The translations under genes were made by a program, and so were the position numbers. A model generated the notes under the pieces. The model was given only the letters and a program-made list of their open reading frames with translations, had not been told where the DNA came from and searched no databases. From Streptomyces tauricus (GTDB taxonomy: Bacteria; Actinomycetota; Actinomycetes; Streptomycetales; Streptomycetaceae), in assembly GCF_014650955.1 (NCBI RefSeq), contig NZ_BMVY01000041.1:1-64000 (forward strand): a stretch of DNA of 64,000 nt. Reading direction: 5' to 3'. Of the stretch, positions 7,777 to 16,414 are shown piece by piece. Position 1 is the stretch's first letter. Each line of letters starts with the position of its first letter.

Positions 7777-8592
7777 TTGGTGTACTTGGTCTTCGTGAAT
7801 CTCGATCCGGACCTCAATCGGCTCGCCGCTCTCGAAGGTTTCTTCGCCCTGCGCACGGGACGGCCGCGCCCGCGCACAGGACGGCCGCCGCTGCCGACGC
7901 TCGCCGAGGTCTACGCGACACGAGGCGCCCCCGACGCGCCGGAGTGCGCCGGGCGGCGGGATCACGAGGAGGTCGATCACGAGGGAGTCGATCCGCTCGC
8001 CTTCCGTGTCCGCAAGGTCGTCCGGCTGCTGGCCGCGCCGGAGGTTCGCGTCGGGGTGTCCGTGGCACAGCAGGGGCTCGCCGCCCGGCTGTGGTCCGTG
8101 GCCCTGGGTGCCGCCGTGCTCTACGGCCAGGTACCGGACCTCGACCCCCGTCTGCTGCACTGGGACGCCGACGGCAGCGCTCCCGACGACCTGTGGCTGT
8201 CGCGGGTGCGCGCGCTGCCCGGCGACGCGGCGACGATCCGGCGGCTCGTGCAAAACGGCCACCTCGCACCCCTCTCGGCAGCGCTGAGAGAGCGGCACCC
8301 GGTGGCCGCGGGGCTGCTGTGGGGCAACGCGGCCTCCGCCCTCGCGAGCACCGCGCGCCTGCTCGACGGCTGGGCCGTCGCCCACGGCCGTACGGACGTC
8401 CGTGATCGCGTACGCGCGCTCACCGCCGAACTCCTCGGCCACCCCGACCTGCGGGACACCGGCGACTGGGACGGAACCGCCTTCAGACGGCGCAGTTGCT
8501 GCCTCTATTACCGGGTACCCGGTGGCGGGTTGTGCGGCGACTGCTGCTTCACTCGGGCACCGCGCTCTTCCCCAACCGACCCATCTGGGTGA
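7777..8592 (+). CDS. FhuF-like (2Fe-2S) protein
   Basis: The 271-residue soluble protein ends with a CC-x10-C-x2-C arrangement (SCCLYYRVPGGGLCGDCC), the [2Fe-2S] ligand pattern of the FhuF ferric-siderophore reductase C-terminal domain. The middle, with WSVALGAAVLYGQVPDL and GLLWGNAASALASTARLL, fits FhuF-like folds. FhuF proteins release iron from imported ferric siderophores in the cytoplasm. No siderophore genes are adjacent. The start is uncertain: TTG 7777, GTG 7780 and GTG 7795 are in frame, and none has a strong ribosome site. The 222-base gap upstream shows no obvious iron-box palindrome. Confidence 0.8.
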   Translation: MVYLVFVNLDPDLNRLAALEGFFALRTGRPRPRTGRPPLPTLAEVYATRGAPDAPECAGRRDHEEVDHEGVDPLAFRVRKVVRLLAAPEVRVGVSVAQQGLAARLWSVALGAAVLYGQVPDLDPRLLHWDADGSAPDDLWLSRVRALPGDAATIRRLVQNGHLAPLSAALRERHPVAAGLLWGNAASALASTARLLDGWAVAHGRTDVRDRVRALTAELLGHPDLRDTGDWDGTAFRRRSCCLYYRVPGGGLCGDCCFTRAPRSSPTDPSG

Positions 8593-8629
8593 CCATGTGG
8601 GAACCAGCCACAGAGACAGGGGGTTCCGG

Positions 8630-9781
8630 GTGCGAGTGGGACTGCTGACCCGCGAGTATCCGCCGGACGTGTACGGCGGCGCGGGAGTCCATGTCGAGTT
8701 CCTCGCCCGGGAGCTGAGGCCGCTCACCGACCTGGGCGTGCACTGCTGGGGCGAGGGCGCCGGCGGCGGGGTGGTCAGGCACCGGCCCTGGTCCGTGCTC
8801 GACGGCGCCAACGACGCGTTGCGCACGTTCTCCGTGGACCTCTCCATGGCGGCCGCGCTGGAGGACCGCGACCTCGTCCATTCGCACACCTGGTACGCCA
8901 ACCTCGCCGGCCACCTCGCGAAGCTCCAGTACGGCATCCCGCATGTCATGACCGCGCACTCGCTGGAGCCGCTGCGCCCCTGGAAGGCCGAGCAACTGGG
9001 CGGCGGTTACGCCCTGTCCAGCTGGGCCGAGCGCACCGCGGTCGAGTCGGCCGACGGCGTGATCGCCGTCTCCGGGGCCATGCGCGAGGACATCCTCGGC
9101 TGCTACCCGTCCCTGGACCCGGCCAAGGTGCACATCGTCCACAACGGCATCGACACCAGCCTCTACCGCCCGGACCACGGCACGGACGTCCTGGAGCGGC
9201 TCGGTCTCGACACCTCCCGGCCGTACGTGCTCTTCGTGGGCCGCATCACGCGCCAGAAGGGCGTGCCCCATCTCCTGCGGGCGGTGCGCGACATCGACCC
9301 CGCGGCGCAGGTCGTGCTCTGCGCGGGCGCGCCGGACACCCCCGAGATCGACCAGGAGTTCCGCGTCCTCTTCGAGGAGCTGAGCCGGGTCCGTGCGGGA
9401 GTGCACTGGATCCCGCAGATGCTGCCCCGCCCCGAGGTCATCCAACTCCTCACCCACGCGGCCGTGTTCGTCTGCCCCTCGGTCTACGAGCCGCTCGGCA
9501 TCGTCAACCTGGAGGCGATGGCCTGCGGAACCCCGGTGGTCGCCTCCCGGGTCGGCGGTATCCCGGAGGTCGTTGAGGACGGTGAAACCGGGGTACTGGT
9601 GTCCGTGGACGAGGACTTCGAGACAGGACTCGCGCAGGCGCTGGACTCGGTCCTCGGGGATGCCGGGGCCGCCCGGCGGATGGGCGAGGCCGGACGGCGG
9701 CGCGCGGTGGGGGAGTTCGGCTGGGACGCCGTCGCCCGGCGTACGGTCCGGCTGTACGAGGAGATCCTCAAACAGGCGTAG
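8630..9781 (+). CDS. glgA: Glycogen synthase / maltose-1-phosphate synthase, GT4 type
   Basis: The 383-residue GT-B enzyme belongs to the actinobacterial GlgA group (Corynebacterium type). Visible features are LLTREYPPDVYGGAGVHVE at the donor site, FVGRITRQKGV at the start of the C-terminal domain and the EPLGIVNLEAMACGTPVVAS loop with the GT4 glutamates. In mycobacteria the homologue GlgM uses ADP-glucose and glucose 1-phosphate to make maltose 1-phosphate for the GlgE pathway. The same role is likely here, though it is not proven. The GTG start at 8630 follows AGGGGG; the frame is open for 76 further codons upstream but those overlap the FhuF-like gene. glgC follows 51 bases later on the same strand. 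Confidence 0.93.
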   Translation: MRVGLLTREYPPDVYGGAGVHVEFLARELRPLTDLGVHCWGEGAGGGVVRHRPWSVLDGANDALRTFSVDLSMAAALEDRDLVHSHTWYANLAGHLAKLQYGIPHVMTAHSLEPLRPWKAEQLGGGYALSSWAERTAVESADGVIAVSGAMREDILGCYPSLDPAKVHIVHNGIDTSLYRPDHGTDVLERLGLDTSRPYVLFVGRITRQKGVPHLLRAVRDIDPAAQVVLCAGAPDTPEIDQEFRVLFEELSRVRAGVHWIPQMLPRPEVIQLLTHAAVFVCPSVYEPLGIVNLEAMACGTPVVASRVGGIPEVVEDGETGVLVSVDEDFETGLAQALDSVLGDAGAARRMGEAGRRRAVGEFGWDAVARRTVRLYEEILKQA

Positions 9782-9832
9782 TCCGGTCTGCTCGAAGGCA
9801 GGCCTGGATCAATGAGGGTTAGGGGAGCGGCC

Positions 9833-11053
9833 ATGCGTCGTGGTGGACCTTCGGTGCTCGGGATCGTGCTGGCGGGCGGGGAAGGCAAACGCCTGATGCC
9901 CCTCACCGCGGACCGCGCCAAACCAGCGGTCACGTTCGGCGGCACGTACCGCCTCGTCGACTTCGTACTGTCCAACCTCGTCAATGCCGACATTCTGCGC
10001 ATCTGTGTCCTGACGCAGTACAAGTCGCACTCGCTCGACCGGCACGTCACCACGACGTGGCGGATGTCCAGCCTGCTGGGCAACTATGTGACGCCGGTCC
10101 CGGCGCAGCAGCGCCTCGGCCCGCGCTGGTACCTGGGCAGCGCCGACGCGATCCTGCAGTCCCTGAACCTCGTGTACGACGAACAGCCCGAGTACGTGGC
10201 GGTGTTCGGCGCCGACCACGTGTACCGCATGGACCCGCGCCAGATGCTCGCCCAGCACATCGACAGCGGGGCGGGGGTGACCGTGGCCGGTATCCGCGTG
10301 CCGCGGACCGAGTCGTCGTCCTTCGGGGTGATCACGCCGGGCACGGACGGGCAGACGGTGGAGCGCTTCCTGGAGAAGCCGGCGGACCCGCCCGGTCTGC
10401 ACGACGACCCCGAGTGCGTCTTCGCCTCCATGGGCAACTACATCTTCACCACCAAGGCCCTGATAGAGGCGCTGCAGCGGGACGCCGAGGACGCGAACTC
10501 CGTGCACGACATGGGCGGTTCGATCCTTCCCCAGCTCACCGAGCGCGGCGAGGCCGGGCTCTACGACTTCAGCGACAACCACGTGCCCGGCGAGACCACC
10601 CGCGACCAGGGCTACTGGCGTGACGTGGGCACCCTGGACGCGTACTACGACGCCCATATGGACCTGATCGCCGAGCGGCCCGCCTTCAACCTCTTCAACC
10701 GCAGCTGGCCCATCTACACCAGCTCCGGGCAGCTGTCGCCGGCGCGGTTCAACGCGGGCGGCATCGCGAGCGAGTCGATCATCAGCGCGGGCTGCCTCAT
10801 CCGGGGGCAGGTCACGCGCTCGGTGCTCTCCCCGGGTGTCCTAGTCGACCCGGGAGCCGTAGTCCAGGGGTCGATCCTCCACGACAACGTGCACATCGGG
10901 CGGGGCGCCGTCGTACGCGGCGCGGTCCTCGACAAGAACGTGCAGGTACCCCCGGGCGCGACCATAGGCGTCAACCCGGAACGGGACCGGGAGCTGTACA
11001 CCGTCTCCAAGGACGGCGTGATAGCCCTCGGCAAGGGCCAGCAGGTGCCGTAG
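9833..11053 (+). CDS. glgC: Glucose-1-phosphate adenylyltransferase
   Basis: The 406-residue enzyme makes ADP-glucose from ATP and glucose 1-phosphate. The nucleotidyltransferase core shows VLAGGEGKRLMPLT and AKPAVTFGG near the N terminus, the ADP-glucose pyrophosphorylase signature WYLGSADAI, and VFGADHVYRMD at the active site. The C-terminal left-handed helix region (about residues 300-390) contains VLSPGVLVDPGAVVQGSIL. The start at 9833 follows AGGGGAG by 5 bases; ATG 9812 has no such site. It is next to glgA/glgM, which uses its product. A hairpin at 11147-11174 ends the unit. Confidence 0.97.
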   Translation: MRRGGPSVLGIVLAGGEGKRLMPLTADRAKPAVTFGGTYRLVDFVLSNLVNADILRICVLTQYKSHSLDRHVTTTWRMSSLLGNYVTPVPAQQRLGPRWYLGSADAILQSLNLVYDEQPEYVAVFGADHVYRMDPRQMLAQHIDSGAGVTVAGIRVPRTESSSFGVITPGTDGQTVERFLEKPADPPGLHDDPECVFASMGNYIFTTKALIEALQRDAEDANSVHDMGGSILPQLTERGEAGLYDFSDNHVPGETTRDQGYWRDVGTLDAYYDAHMDLIAERPAFNLFNRSWPIYTSSGQLSPARFNAGGIASESIISAGCLIRGQVTRSVLSPGVLVDPGAVVQGSILHDNVHIGRGAVVRGAVLDKNVQVPPGATIGVNPERDRELYTVSKDGVIALGKGQQVP

Positions 11054-11146
11054 GGCCGCGCGAGCCCGTCCGGGCAGGGTCGGCGGGTGATGTCGCCCAC
11101 TCCCGGATGCGCCCAGATGACCCCAGATGCCTCGTGCGCCACATGG

Positions 11147-11174
11147 GTCCCGCTCCTGTCACCGGGAGCGGGAC
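11147..11174 (+). terminator. Terminator after glgC
   Basis: A perfect 10-base stem (GTCCCGCTCC with GGAGCGGGAC) encloses an 8-base loop and is followed by TTAATC. Confidence 0.7.
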
Positions 11175-11276
11175 TTAATCTGCTGTTAACTGAGCGTAGC
11201 TTGATCGTACTTGACCGTAATCGTCCGGCCGGGATTGACTGCTGGCTCACCCGTCGTCGACGCGAGAGCCAAGCCA

Positions 11277-12623
11277 TTGAAAGTACGGCCCGCTGACTCC
11301 GACCTTCTCGCACCACTCGACCTGGCGTTCTGGAGCATCGAATCCCCCGAGCACCCCATGCATCTCGGGGCACTGGGCATCTTCGCGGCCCACTCGCCCG
11401 CCGCGGGCCGGCACGCGGCCGATCTGCTCGCCGCCCGCGCGGCCGGTGTACCCGGGCTGCGCATGCGGATCCGCGACATCTGGCAGCCCCTCGACTTCGG
11501 CGGCGCGGCCCGCGAGGCCGCCCCCGACTTCGAACCGCTCGACCACGTCCGCCTGCACGCCCCCGCCGCCGACTTCCACGCCGCGGCCGGCGCGCTCATG
11601 CAGCGGCCCCTGGAGCGCGGCAGGCCCCCCTGGGAGGCCCACGTCGTGCCCGGCGTGGACGGCACCTCCTTCGCCGTCCTGTTCAAGTTCCACCACGCCC
11701 TGGCCGACGGCCTGCGGGCCCTGACGCTCGCGGCGGCCGTCCTCGACCCCATGGACATGCCGGCACCCCGCCCACGCCCCGCGGAGCCGGAGCGAGGCTT
11801 CCTCGCCGGCCTCGTCCCCGACGTGACGAAGCTGCCGGGACTGGTCCGCGGCGCGCTCTCCGACGCGGGTCGCGCTCTGGACATCGGCGCCTCCGTGGCC
11901 CGCGCCACCTGGGACGTACGGTCCTGTGCCGCCCTGGTCTCGAAGCCCACCGGCACCCGCCGGGTCGCGGGCGTGGCCGTGGAGCTCGACGAGATCCACA
12001 CGATCCGCAAGAGCGTGGGCGGCACCGTCAACGACGTCCTCATCGCCGTCGTCGCGGGCGCCCTGCGCCGCTGGCTCGACGAGCGCGGCGACGGCAGCGA
12101 CGGGGTCTCGCCCCGGGCCCTGATCCCCGTCTCCCGGCGGCGCCCGCGCACCGCGCACCCGCAGGGGAACCGGCTCTCCGGGTACTTGATAAGGCTCCCC
12201 GTCGACGACCCGGACCCGCTCGCGCGGCTCGCCGCCGTACGCGCGGACATGAACCGCAACAAGGACGCGGGACCCCACCGGGGAGCGGGAGCCGTCGCCC
12301 TGCTCGCCGACCACGTCCCGGCGATCGGCCACCGGCTCGGCATGCCCGTCGTCGGCCAGGCCGCCCGGCTGCTCTTCGACATCCTGGTCACCAGCGTGCC
12401 GCTGCCCAGCCTCGGCATGACGCTCGGCGGCTGCCCGCTGACCGAGGTGTACCCGCTCGCCCCGCTGGCCCGCGGCCAGGCCCTCGCTGTGGCGGTGTCG
12501 ACGTTCCGCGGGCGCGTCCACTACGGGCTCGTCGCCGACGCGGAGGCCGTACCCGACCTCGACCTGCTGGCCAAGTCGCTGATCGTGGAGGTGGCGGAAC
12601 TGAACGCCGCCTGTGTGTCCTAA
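11277..12623 (+). CDS. Wax ester synthase / diacylglycerol acyltransferase (WS/DGAT)
   Basis: The protein joins a fatty acyl-CoA to a long-chain alcohol or diacylglycerol, giving storage lipid. It opens with the family start LAPLDLAFWSIESPEHPMHLGAL and carries the catalytic HHxxxDG motif as FHHALADG. A C-terminal region (VTSVPLPSLGMTLGGCPLTEVYPLAPL) corresponds to the conserved second half. At about 448 residues it is close to the usual 450-470. TTG 11277 is chosen because GAGAG lies 8 bases upstream and the family sequence begins just after it; TTG 11211 in the same frame is possible. Streptomyces store triacylglycerol, so neutral-lipid synthesis is the likely role. It is not obviously in an operon. 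Confidence 0.85.
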   Translation: MKVRPADSDLLAPLDLAFWSIESPEHPMHLGALGIFAAHSPAAGRHAADLLAARAAGVPGLRMRIRDIWQPLDFGGAAREAAPDFEPLDHVRLHAPAADFHAAAGALMQRPLERGRPPWEAHVVPGVDGTSFAVLFKFHHALADGLRALTLAAAVLDPMDMPAPRPRPAEPERGFLAGLVPDVTKLPGLVRGALSDAGRALDIGASVARATWDVRSCAALVSKPTGTRRVAGVAVELDEIHTIRKSVGGTVNDVLIAVVAGALRRWLDERGDGSDGVSPRALIPVSRRRPRTAHPQGNRLSGYLIRLPVDDPDPLARLAAVRADMNRNKDAGPHRGAGAVALLADHVPAIGHRLGMPVVGQAARLLFDILVTSVPLPSLGMTLGGCPLTEVYPLAPLARGQALAVAVSTFRGRVHYGLVADAEAVPDLDLLAKSLIVEVAELNAACVS

Positions 12624-12703
12624 AGACACCTCCTTCGGGCCCGCAGGACGCCCGGAGGGCCGCCTTCCACGGGCCCGGGGGAGAACGGTGATCATCGCGG
12701 GTT

Positions 12704-12733
12704 TGGTGCCTTTGCCCTGTGCTCCGTAAAATT
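12704..12733 (+). promoter_or_regulatory. Probable promoter of zinc-ribbon SDR gene
   Basis: TTGGTG (12704-12709) and TAAAAT (12728-12733) are 18 bases apart and stand out as A+T-rich in this genome. They lie about 60 bases before the start at 12795. Confidence 0.5.
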
Positions 12734-12794
12734 CCGCCTTCGTGAGCGAGCGCGGTTCGAGCGCCGCGCGAGAACCCTAGGAACGGCAGCGGCG

Positions 12795-14291
12795 ATGACG
12801 GTGACAGAGGACAGCCAGGCGGCCCCCGCCGTGGACACGGGACAGGACCCGGACGGTTCGTACGGTCCCGGTATCGACCCGGAGCGGCTGGCCGTCTGCC
12901 TCGCCGTGCTCGACGAGCTGGAGAAGATCGACGTCGACCACCCCGACGCGATCGCCGTGCGCCGCGCCACCGCGGGGATCTACCGCTCGGTCAAGCAGCG
13001 CCGCCGCCAGGAGCGCAGGGCCGCCAAGACCGCCCACGACAAGGCCGTCACCGAGGCCACCGCCACCGGGTCCGCCCAGCGCATCGACGACGAGACCGAG
13101 GGCGTCCTGCCGTCGTCCGTCACCGAGGCCGGCGCCATCGCGGGGATACTCCAGCGCCCGCGCTCCTGCTACACCTGCAAGACCCGGTACACCGAGGTCG
13201 ACTACTTCTACCACCAGCTCTGCCAGAAGTGCGCCGCCGAGAACCGCGCCCGCCGGGACGCCCGCACCGACCTCACCGGCAAGCGCGCGCTGCTCACCGG
13301 CGGCCGGGCCAAGATCGGTATGTACATCGCGCTGCGGCTCCTGCGGGACGGCGCGCACACCACGATCACCACACGCTTCCCGAACGACGCGATCCGCCGC
13401 TTCAAGGCCATGCCCGACAGCGACGAGTGGATCGGCCGGCTGAAGATCGTCGGCATCGACCTGCGGGACCCCGCCCAGGTCGTGGCGCTCGCCGACTCGG
13501 TCGCCGCCGCGGGACCGCTCGACATCCTGATCAACAACGCCGCGCAGACCGTACGCCGTTCTCCGGGCGCCTACAGCGAGCTGCTCGCCGCCGAGTCGGG
13601 GCCGCTGCCCGCCGGCGAACTGCCGCCCGCCGAGGTCATCGGCACCTTCGGCTCCGGCGCGGTGTCCGCGCTCCCGGTGGCCGGGGGCGGCGCCCTGACC
13701 GCGCAGGACGTGACCGACCTCGCGCTCATCTCCGGCTCCGCCTCCCTGGAGCGGATCGCCGCCGGTACGGCCATCGACGCGGGCGGGCTCGTACCCGATC
13801 TGCACGACACCAACAGCTGGATCCAGGCCGTCGAGGAGGTCACGCCGATCGAGCTTCTCGAGGTCCAGCTCTGCAACTCCACGGCGCCGTTCATCCTCAT
13901 CAGCCGGTTGCGGGGGGCGATGGCGGCGGCCGAGGCCGGGCGGACGTACATCGTCAACGTGTCCGCCATGGAGGGCGTCTTCAACCGCGGTTACAAGGGC
14001 GCCGGGCATCCGCACACCAACATGGCCAAGGCCGCGCTCAACATGCTCACGCGCACCAGCGCGCAGGAGATGTTCGAGAAGGACGGCATCCTGATGACCG
14101 CCGTCGACACCGGGTGGATCACGGACGAGCGGCCGCACCCGGACAAGATGCGGCTCGCCGACGCGGGCTTCCACGCGCCGCTCGACCTCATCGACGGGGC
14201 GGCGCGGGTGTACGACCCGATCGTGCGGGGGGAGCAGGGGGAGGACCTGTTCGGGGTATTCCTGAAGGACTACGCGCCCGGCAAGTGGTAG
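12795..14291 (+). CDS. SDR-like protein with N-terminal zinc ribbon
   Basis: The 498-residue protein is twice the normal SDR length. Residues 1-120 are helical and charged. C125-x2-C128-x14-C143-x2-C146 forms a probable zinc ribbon. From about residue 156 there is a Rossmann domain with KRALLTGGRAKIGMYIALRLL and DILINNAAQTVRR. An insertion of about 100 residues separates this from VNVSAMEGVF. The place of the catalytic YxxxK reads TNMAK, so the tyrosine is replaced by threonine. The fold may therefore act as a sensor or use different chemistry. The promoter-like pair at 12704-12733 is upstream. The stop overlaps the convergent SDR gene by 22 bases. The function is unknown. Confidence 0.85.
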   Translation: MTVTEDSQAAPAVDTGQDPDGSYGPGIDPERLAVCLAVLDELEKIDVDHPDAIAVRRATAGIYRSVKQRRRQERRAAKTAHDKAVTEATATGSAQRIDDETEGVLPSSVTEAGAIAGILQRPRSCYTCKTRYTEVDYFYHQLCQKCAAENRARRDARTDLTGKRALLTGGRAKIGMYIALRLLRDGAHTTITTRFPNDAIRRFKAMPDSDEWIGRLKIVGIDLRDPAQVVALADSVAAAGPLDILINNAAQTVRRSPGAYSELLAAESGPLPAGELPPAEVIGTFGSGAVSALPVAGGGALTAQDVTDLALISGSASLERIAAGTAIDAGGLVPDLHDTNSWIQAVEEVTPIELLEVQLCNSTAPFILISRLRGAMAAAEAGRTYIVNVSAMEGVFNRGYKGAGHPHTNMAKAALNMLTRTSAQEMFEKDGILMTAVDTGWITDERPHPDKMRLADAGFHAPLDLIDGAARVYDPIVRGEQGEDLFGVFLKDYAPGKW

Positions 14292-15073
14292 TTCCCGTCC
14301 TGGAGGGGCGCGCTCTTCGGGGCGTGTGCCGCTCGGACCCTTGTCCCGCCGTCCACCAGTAGGTCTGTGCCTGTGATCCACTTCGCCGCGTCCGAGGTGA
14401 GCCACAGGACAGCTCCGGCTATGTCCTCCGGCTCGCCCATGCGGCCGAGGGGCAGGCCGGTGGCCGACTCGTGGTCCGCCCGGTCCCAGACGAAGCGGGC
14501 CATCTCGGTGCGTACGAGGCCGGGGGAGACCGCGTTGACCCGGACCCCGGGGGCCAGCTCGCCCGCCAGTTGCCGGGTCAGGTGCAGCAGGGCGGCTTTG
14601 CTGGTGCCGTAAGCGCCCAGGTGGGGGCCGACGTGCGTCGCTCCCTCGGTGCAGATGTTGACCACCGAGCCGCCGTGCGCGCGCATCCAGGCCCGCCACG
14701 CGTGCTGCACCAGCCGCAGCGGGGCCTCGACGTTGACCGTGAACGCCTCGCGCCACCGGTCCGGGTCCGCGTCCATGAGCGGCCCGTACGGCTGGTTCGT
14801 CGCCGCGTTGTTCACCACCACGTCGATGCGGCCGTACTCGTCCATCGCCAGCTCGGTCAGCCGGCGCAGGTGGGCCGGGTCGGCGACGGTGCCCGCCAGG
14901 CCCACGGCGTCGCCCAGCCGCGCGGTGGCCCGGGCCAGCCCGTCGGCGTCCCGTGCCGTGACGCACACCCGCGCGCCCGCCGCCACGAACCCCTCGGCGA
15001 CGGCCAGCCCGATCCCGCGCGAGGCCCCGGTGACGACGGCGACCTTGCCCCCGAACGCGTACGGCGACGTCAT
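14270..15073 (-). CDS. SDR family oxidoreductase
   Basis: The 267-residue protein is a classical short-chain dehydrogenase/reductase. It has the cofactor motif VVTGASRGIGLAVAEG (about residues 14-29), the NNAATNQ loop, and the active-site pattern with YGTSKAALL. The helix after the active site and the C-terminal TGTDLLVDGGTRV are standard. An NAD(P)-linked alcohol or ketone substrate in the cytoplasm is expected, but sequence alone does not identify it. The gene converges on the zinc-ribbon SDR gene, sharing 22 bases at their 3' ends. Confidence 0.88.
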   Translation of the reverse strand: MTSPYAFGGKVAVVTGASRGIGLAVAEGFVAAGARVCVTARDADGLARATARLGDAVGLAGTVADPAHLRRLTELAMDEYGRIDVVVNNAATNQPYGPLMDADPDRWREAFTVNVEAPLRLVQHAWRAWMRAHGGSVVNICTEGATHVGPHLGAYGTSKAALLHLTRQLAGELAPGVRVNAVSPGLVRTEMARFVWDRADHESATGLPLGRMGEPEDIAGAVLWLTSDAAKWITGTDLLVDGGTRVRAAHAPKSAPLQDGNYHLPGA

Positions 15074-15202
15074 CCGCGTACCGTCTCATGACGGTCCGTC
15101 AGCCGACAGGGCTTGGGAGGGGAACGGTCCGGGAGGGGCGGGGTGCGGGAGGGGCCGGGCGTGGGCGGCGCAGGGTGGGGGCAGGGTGTGGGGGTCGAGC
15201 TG

Positions 15203-15670
15203 TCAGTCGACCGCGCCCAGGCGGGCGTGCCGGGTCGACACCAGTTCCAGTACCGTGCGCCAGTCCTCCAGCACTCCCGCGTCCAGGCCCGCCGTCCTGG
15301 CGGACTCGTCGGCCTGGCGCAGGATCAGTACGTCCTCCGTGAGCTGATCGTCCAGGGGCGGACCGACAGGGGGCGCCTCGTGCAGGCGTACCAGGCAGGC
15401 GACCCGCTCGCCCAGCAGTGGCCGGACCGCGTCGGCCGCGAGGTCGGCGTGACCCCGGGCATCGCCCGGCCGCAGCAGCTGCCCGACGCCATGCACCAAC
15501 CCGGCCACCTGGAGTTCCTTGTCGGCCGGGCGACTTCGGCGCAGCAGCGCGGCGGTCTGCAGGGCGTGGTCGTGCAGATCGACCGGGGCGCCGCCGAGGC
15601 AGGCGGTGCCCCGGGCTCCTCGGCAGGCGTGCAGCAGATCCATCAGCTCTTCGACTCTGCGCAGCTCCAT
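15203..15670 (-). CDS. Degenerate HD-domain protein
   Basis: The 155-residue protein resembles small HD-domain proteins of the PhnZ/HDIG type, with HDHALQTAALLRR (about residues 33-45) and AGLVHGVGQLLRPGD. In active enzymes the second motif is HD; here it is H60-G61, so the key metal-binding aspartate is missing. It may be non-catalytic, or the match may be structural only. The start at 15670 follows GGAGG at the right distance; an upstream in-frame ATG at 15724 does not. It lies downstream of the mscR and metallo-hydrolase genes on the same strand with a 111-base gap, so cotranscription is possible. Confidence 0.6.
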   Translation of the reverse strand: MELRRVEELMDLLHACRGARGTACLGGAPVDLHDHALQTAALLRRSRPADKELQVAGLVHGVGQLLRPGDARGHADLAADAVRPLLGERVACLVRLHEAPPVGPPLDDQLTEDVLILRQADESARTAGLDAGVLEDWRTVLELVSTRHARLGAVD

Positions 15671-15781
15671 GCGCCAGTCCTCCCTGCGGGCGAGAAAGGC
15701 CGTCGTCTCGCGCCAGCAGATCATGGCCAGATTTCAATCGGGCCAACGGGAACTGAACTGCACACCTGCCCGACAGCTCGT

Positions 15782-16414
15782 TCAGTGCCCCCGGTCGATC
15801 CACTCCTGGAGGTTCGGGGCCTCGGCGCCGACCGTCGTCGTGTCGCCGTGGCCGGTGCGGACCACCGTCCCGGCGGGCAGGTCGAGCAGGCGGGTCCTGA
15901 TCGACTCCACGATCGTCGGGAAGTGGGAGAACGACCGGCCCGTCGCGCCGGGACCGCCCTGGAAGAGGGTGTCGCCGGTGAAGACGGTGTCCAGCTCCGG
16001 GGCGTACAGGCAGACGGCCCCCGGCGCGTGACCCGGCGTGTGCAGGACGGTCAGCTCCACGCCCGCCACGGTGAGCTTCTCGCCGTCGGACAGCTCGCCG
16101 TCCGGGAGGCGGTCCGGGTGCGTCTGCTTCCAGAGCGGGAGGTCGTCCGGGTGGAGCAGGATCGGTGCGCCGGTGCGCGCCGCGAGCGCCGGGGCCGCGT
16201 CGATGTGGTCGTTGTGCGCGTGGGTGCAGATGATCGCGCGCAGGGTGCGGGTGCCGAGGGCCTTTGCGATGGCGTCCGCGTCGTGCGCCGCGTCGATGAC
16301 GACCGCCTCGGTGTCGTCGCCCACGATCCATACGTTGTTGTCGACGTCCCAGGTGCCGCCGTCCAGGCTGAACGTGCCGGAGGTGACCAGGTGCTCGATG
16401 CGGGCGGTCGTCAC
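15782..16414 (-). CDS. MBL-fold hydrolase, probable S-formylmycothiol hydrolase
   Basis: The 210-residue metallo-beta-lactamase-fold protein has the metal motif THAHNDHIDAAP (HxHxDH), with later histidines in LHTPGHAPGAVCLY and RTGHGDTTTVG and the aspartate in FTGDTLFQGGPGATG. It is close in size to glyoxalase II. Its ATG overlaps the mscR stop by 4 bases (16411-16414), so translation is coupled. MscR converts the formaldehyde-mycothiol adduct to S-formylmycothiol, and this protein is well placed to hydrolyse that thioester to formate and free mycothiol. The domain call is firm; the substrate is inferred from the overlap and known pathway logic. Confidence 0.88.
   Translation of the reverse strand: MTTARIEHLVTSGTFSLDGGTWDVDNNVWIVGDDTEAVVIDAAHDADAIAKALGTRTLRAIICTHAHNDHIDAAPALAARTGAPILLHPDDLPLWKQTHPDRLPDGELSDGEKLTVAGVELTVLHTPGHAPGAVCLYAPELDTVFTGDTLFQGGPGATGRSFSHFPTIVESIRTRLLDLPAGTVVRTGHGDTTTVGAEAPNLQEWIDRGH

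Noticed and set aside
12777..15089. 770-codon minus-strand frame
   Set aside because: It overlaps both SDR genes in other frames, with no motif and no ribosome site. It is the product of high G+C content.
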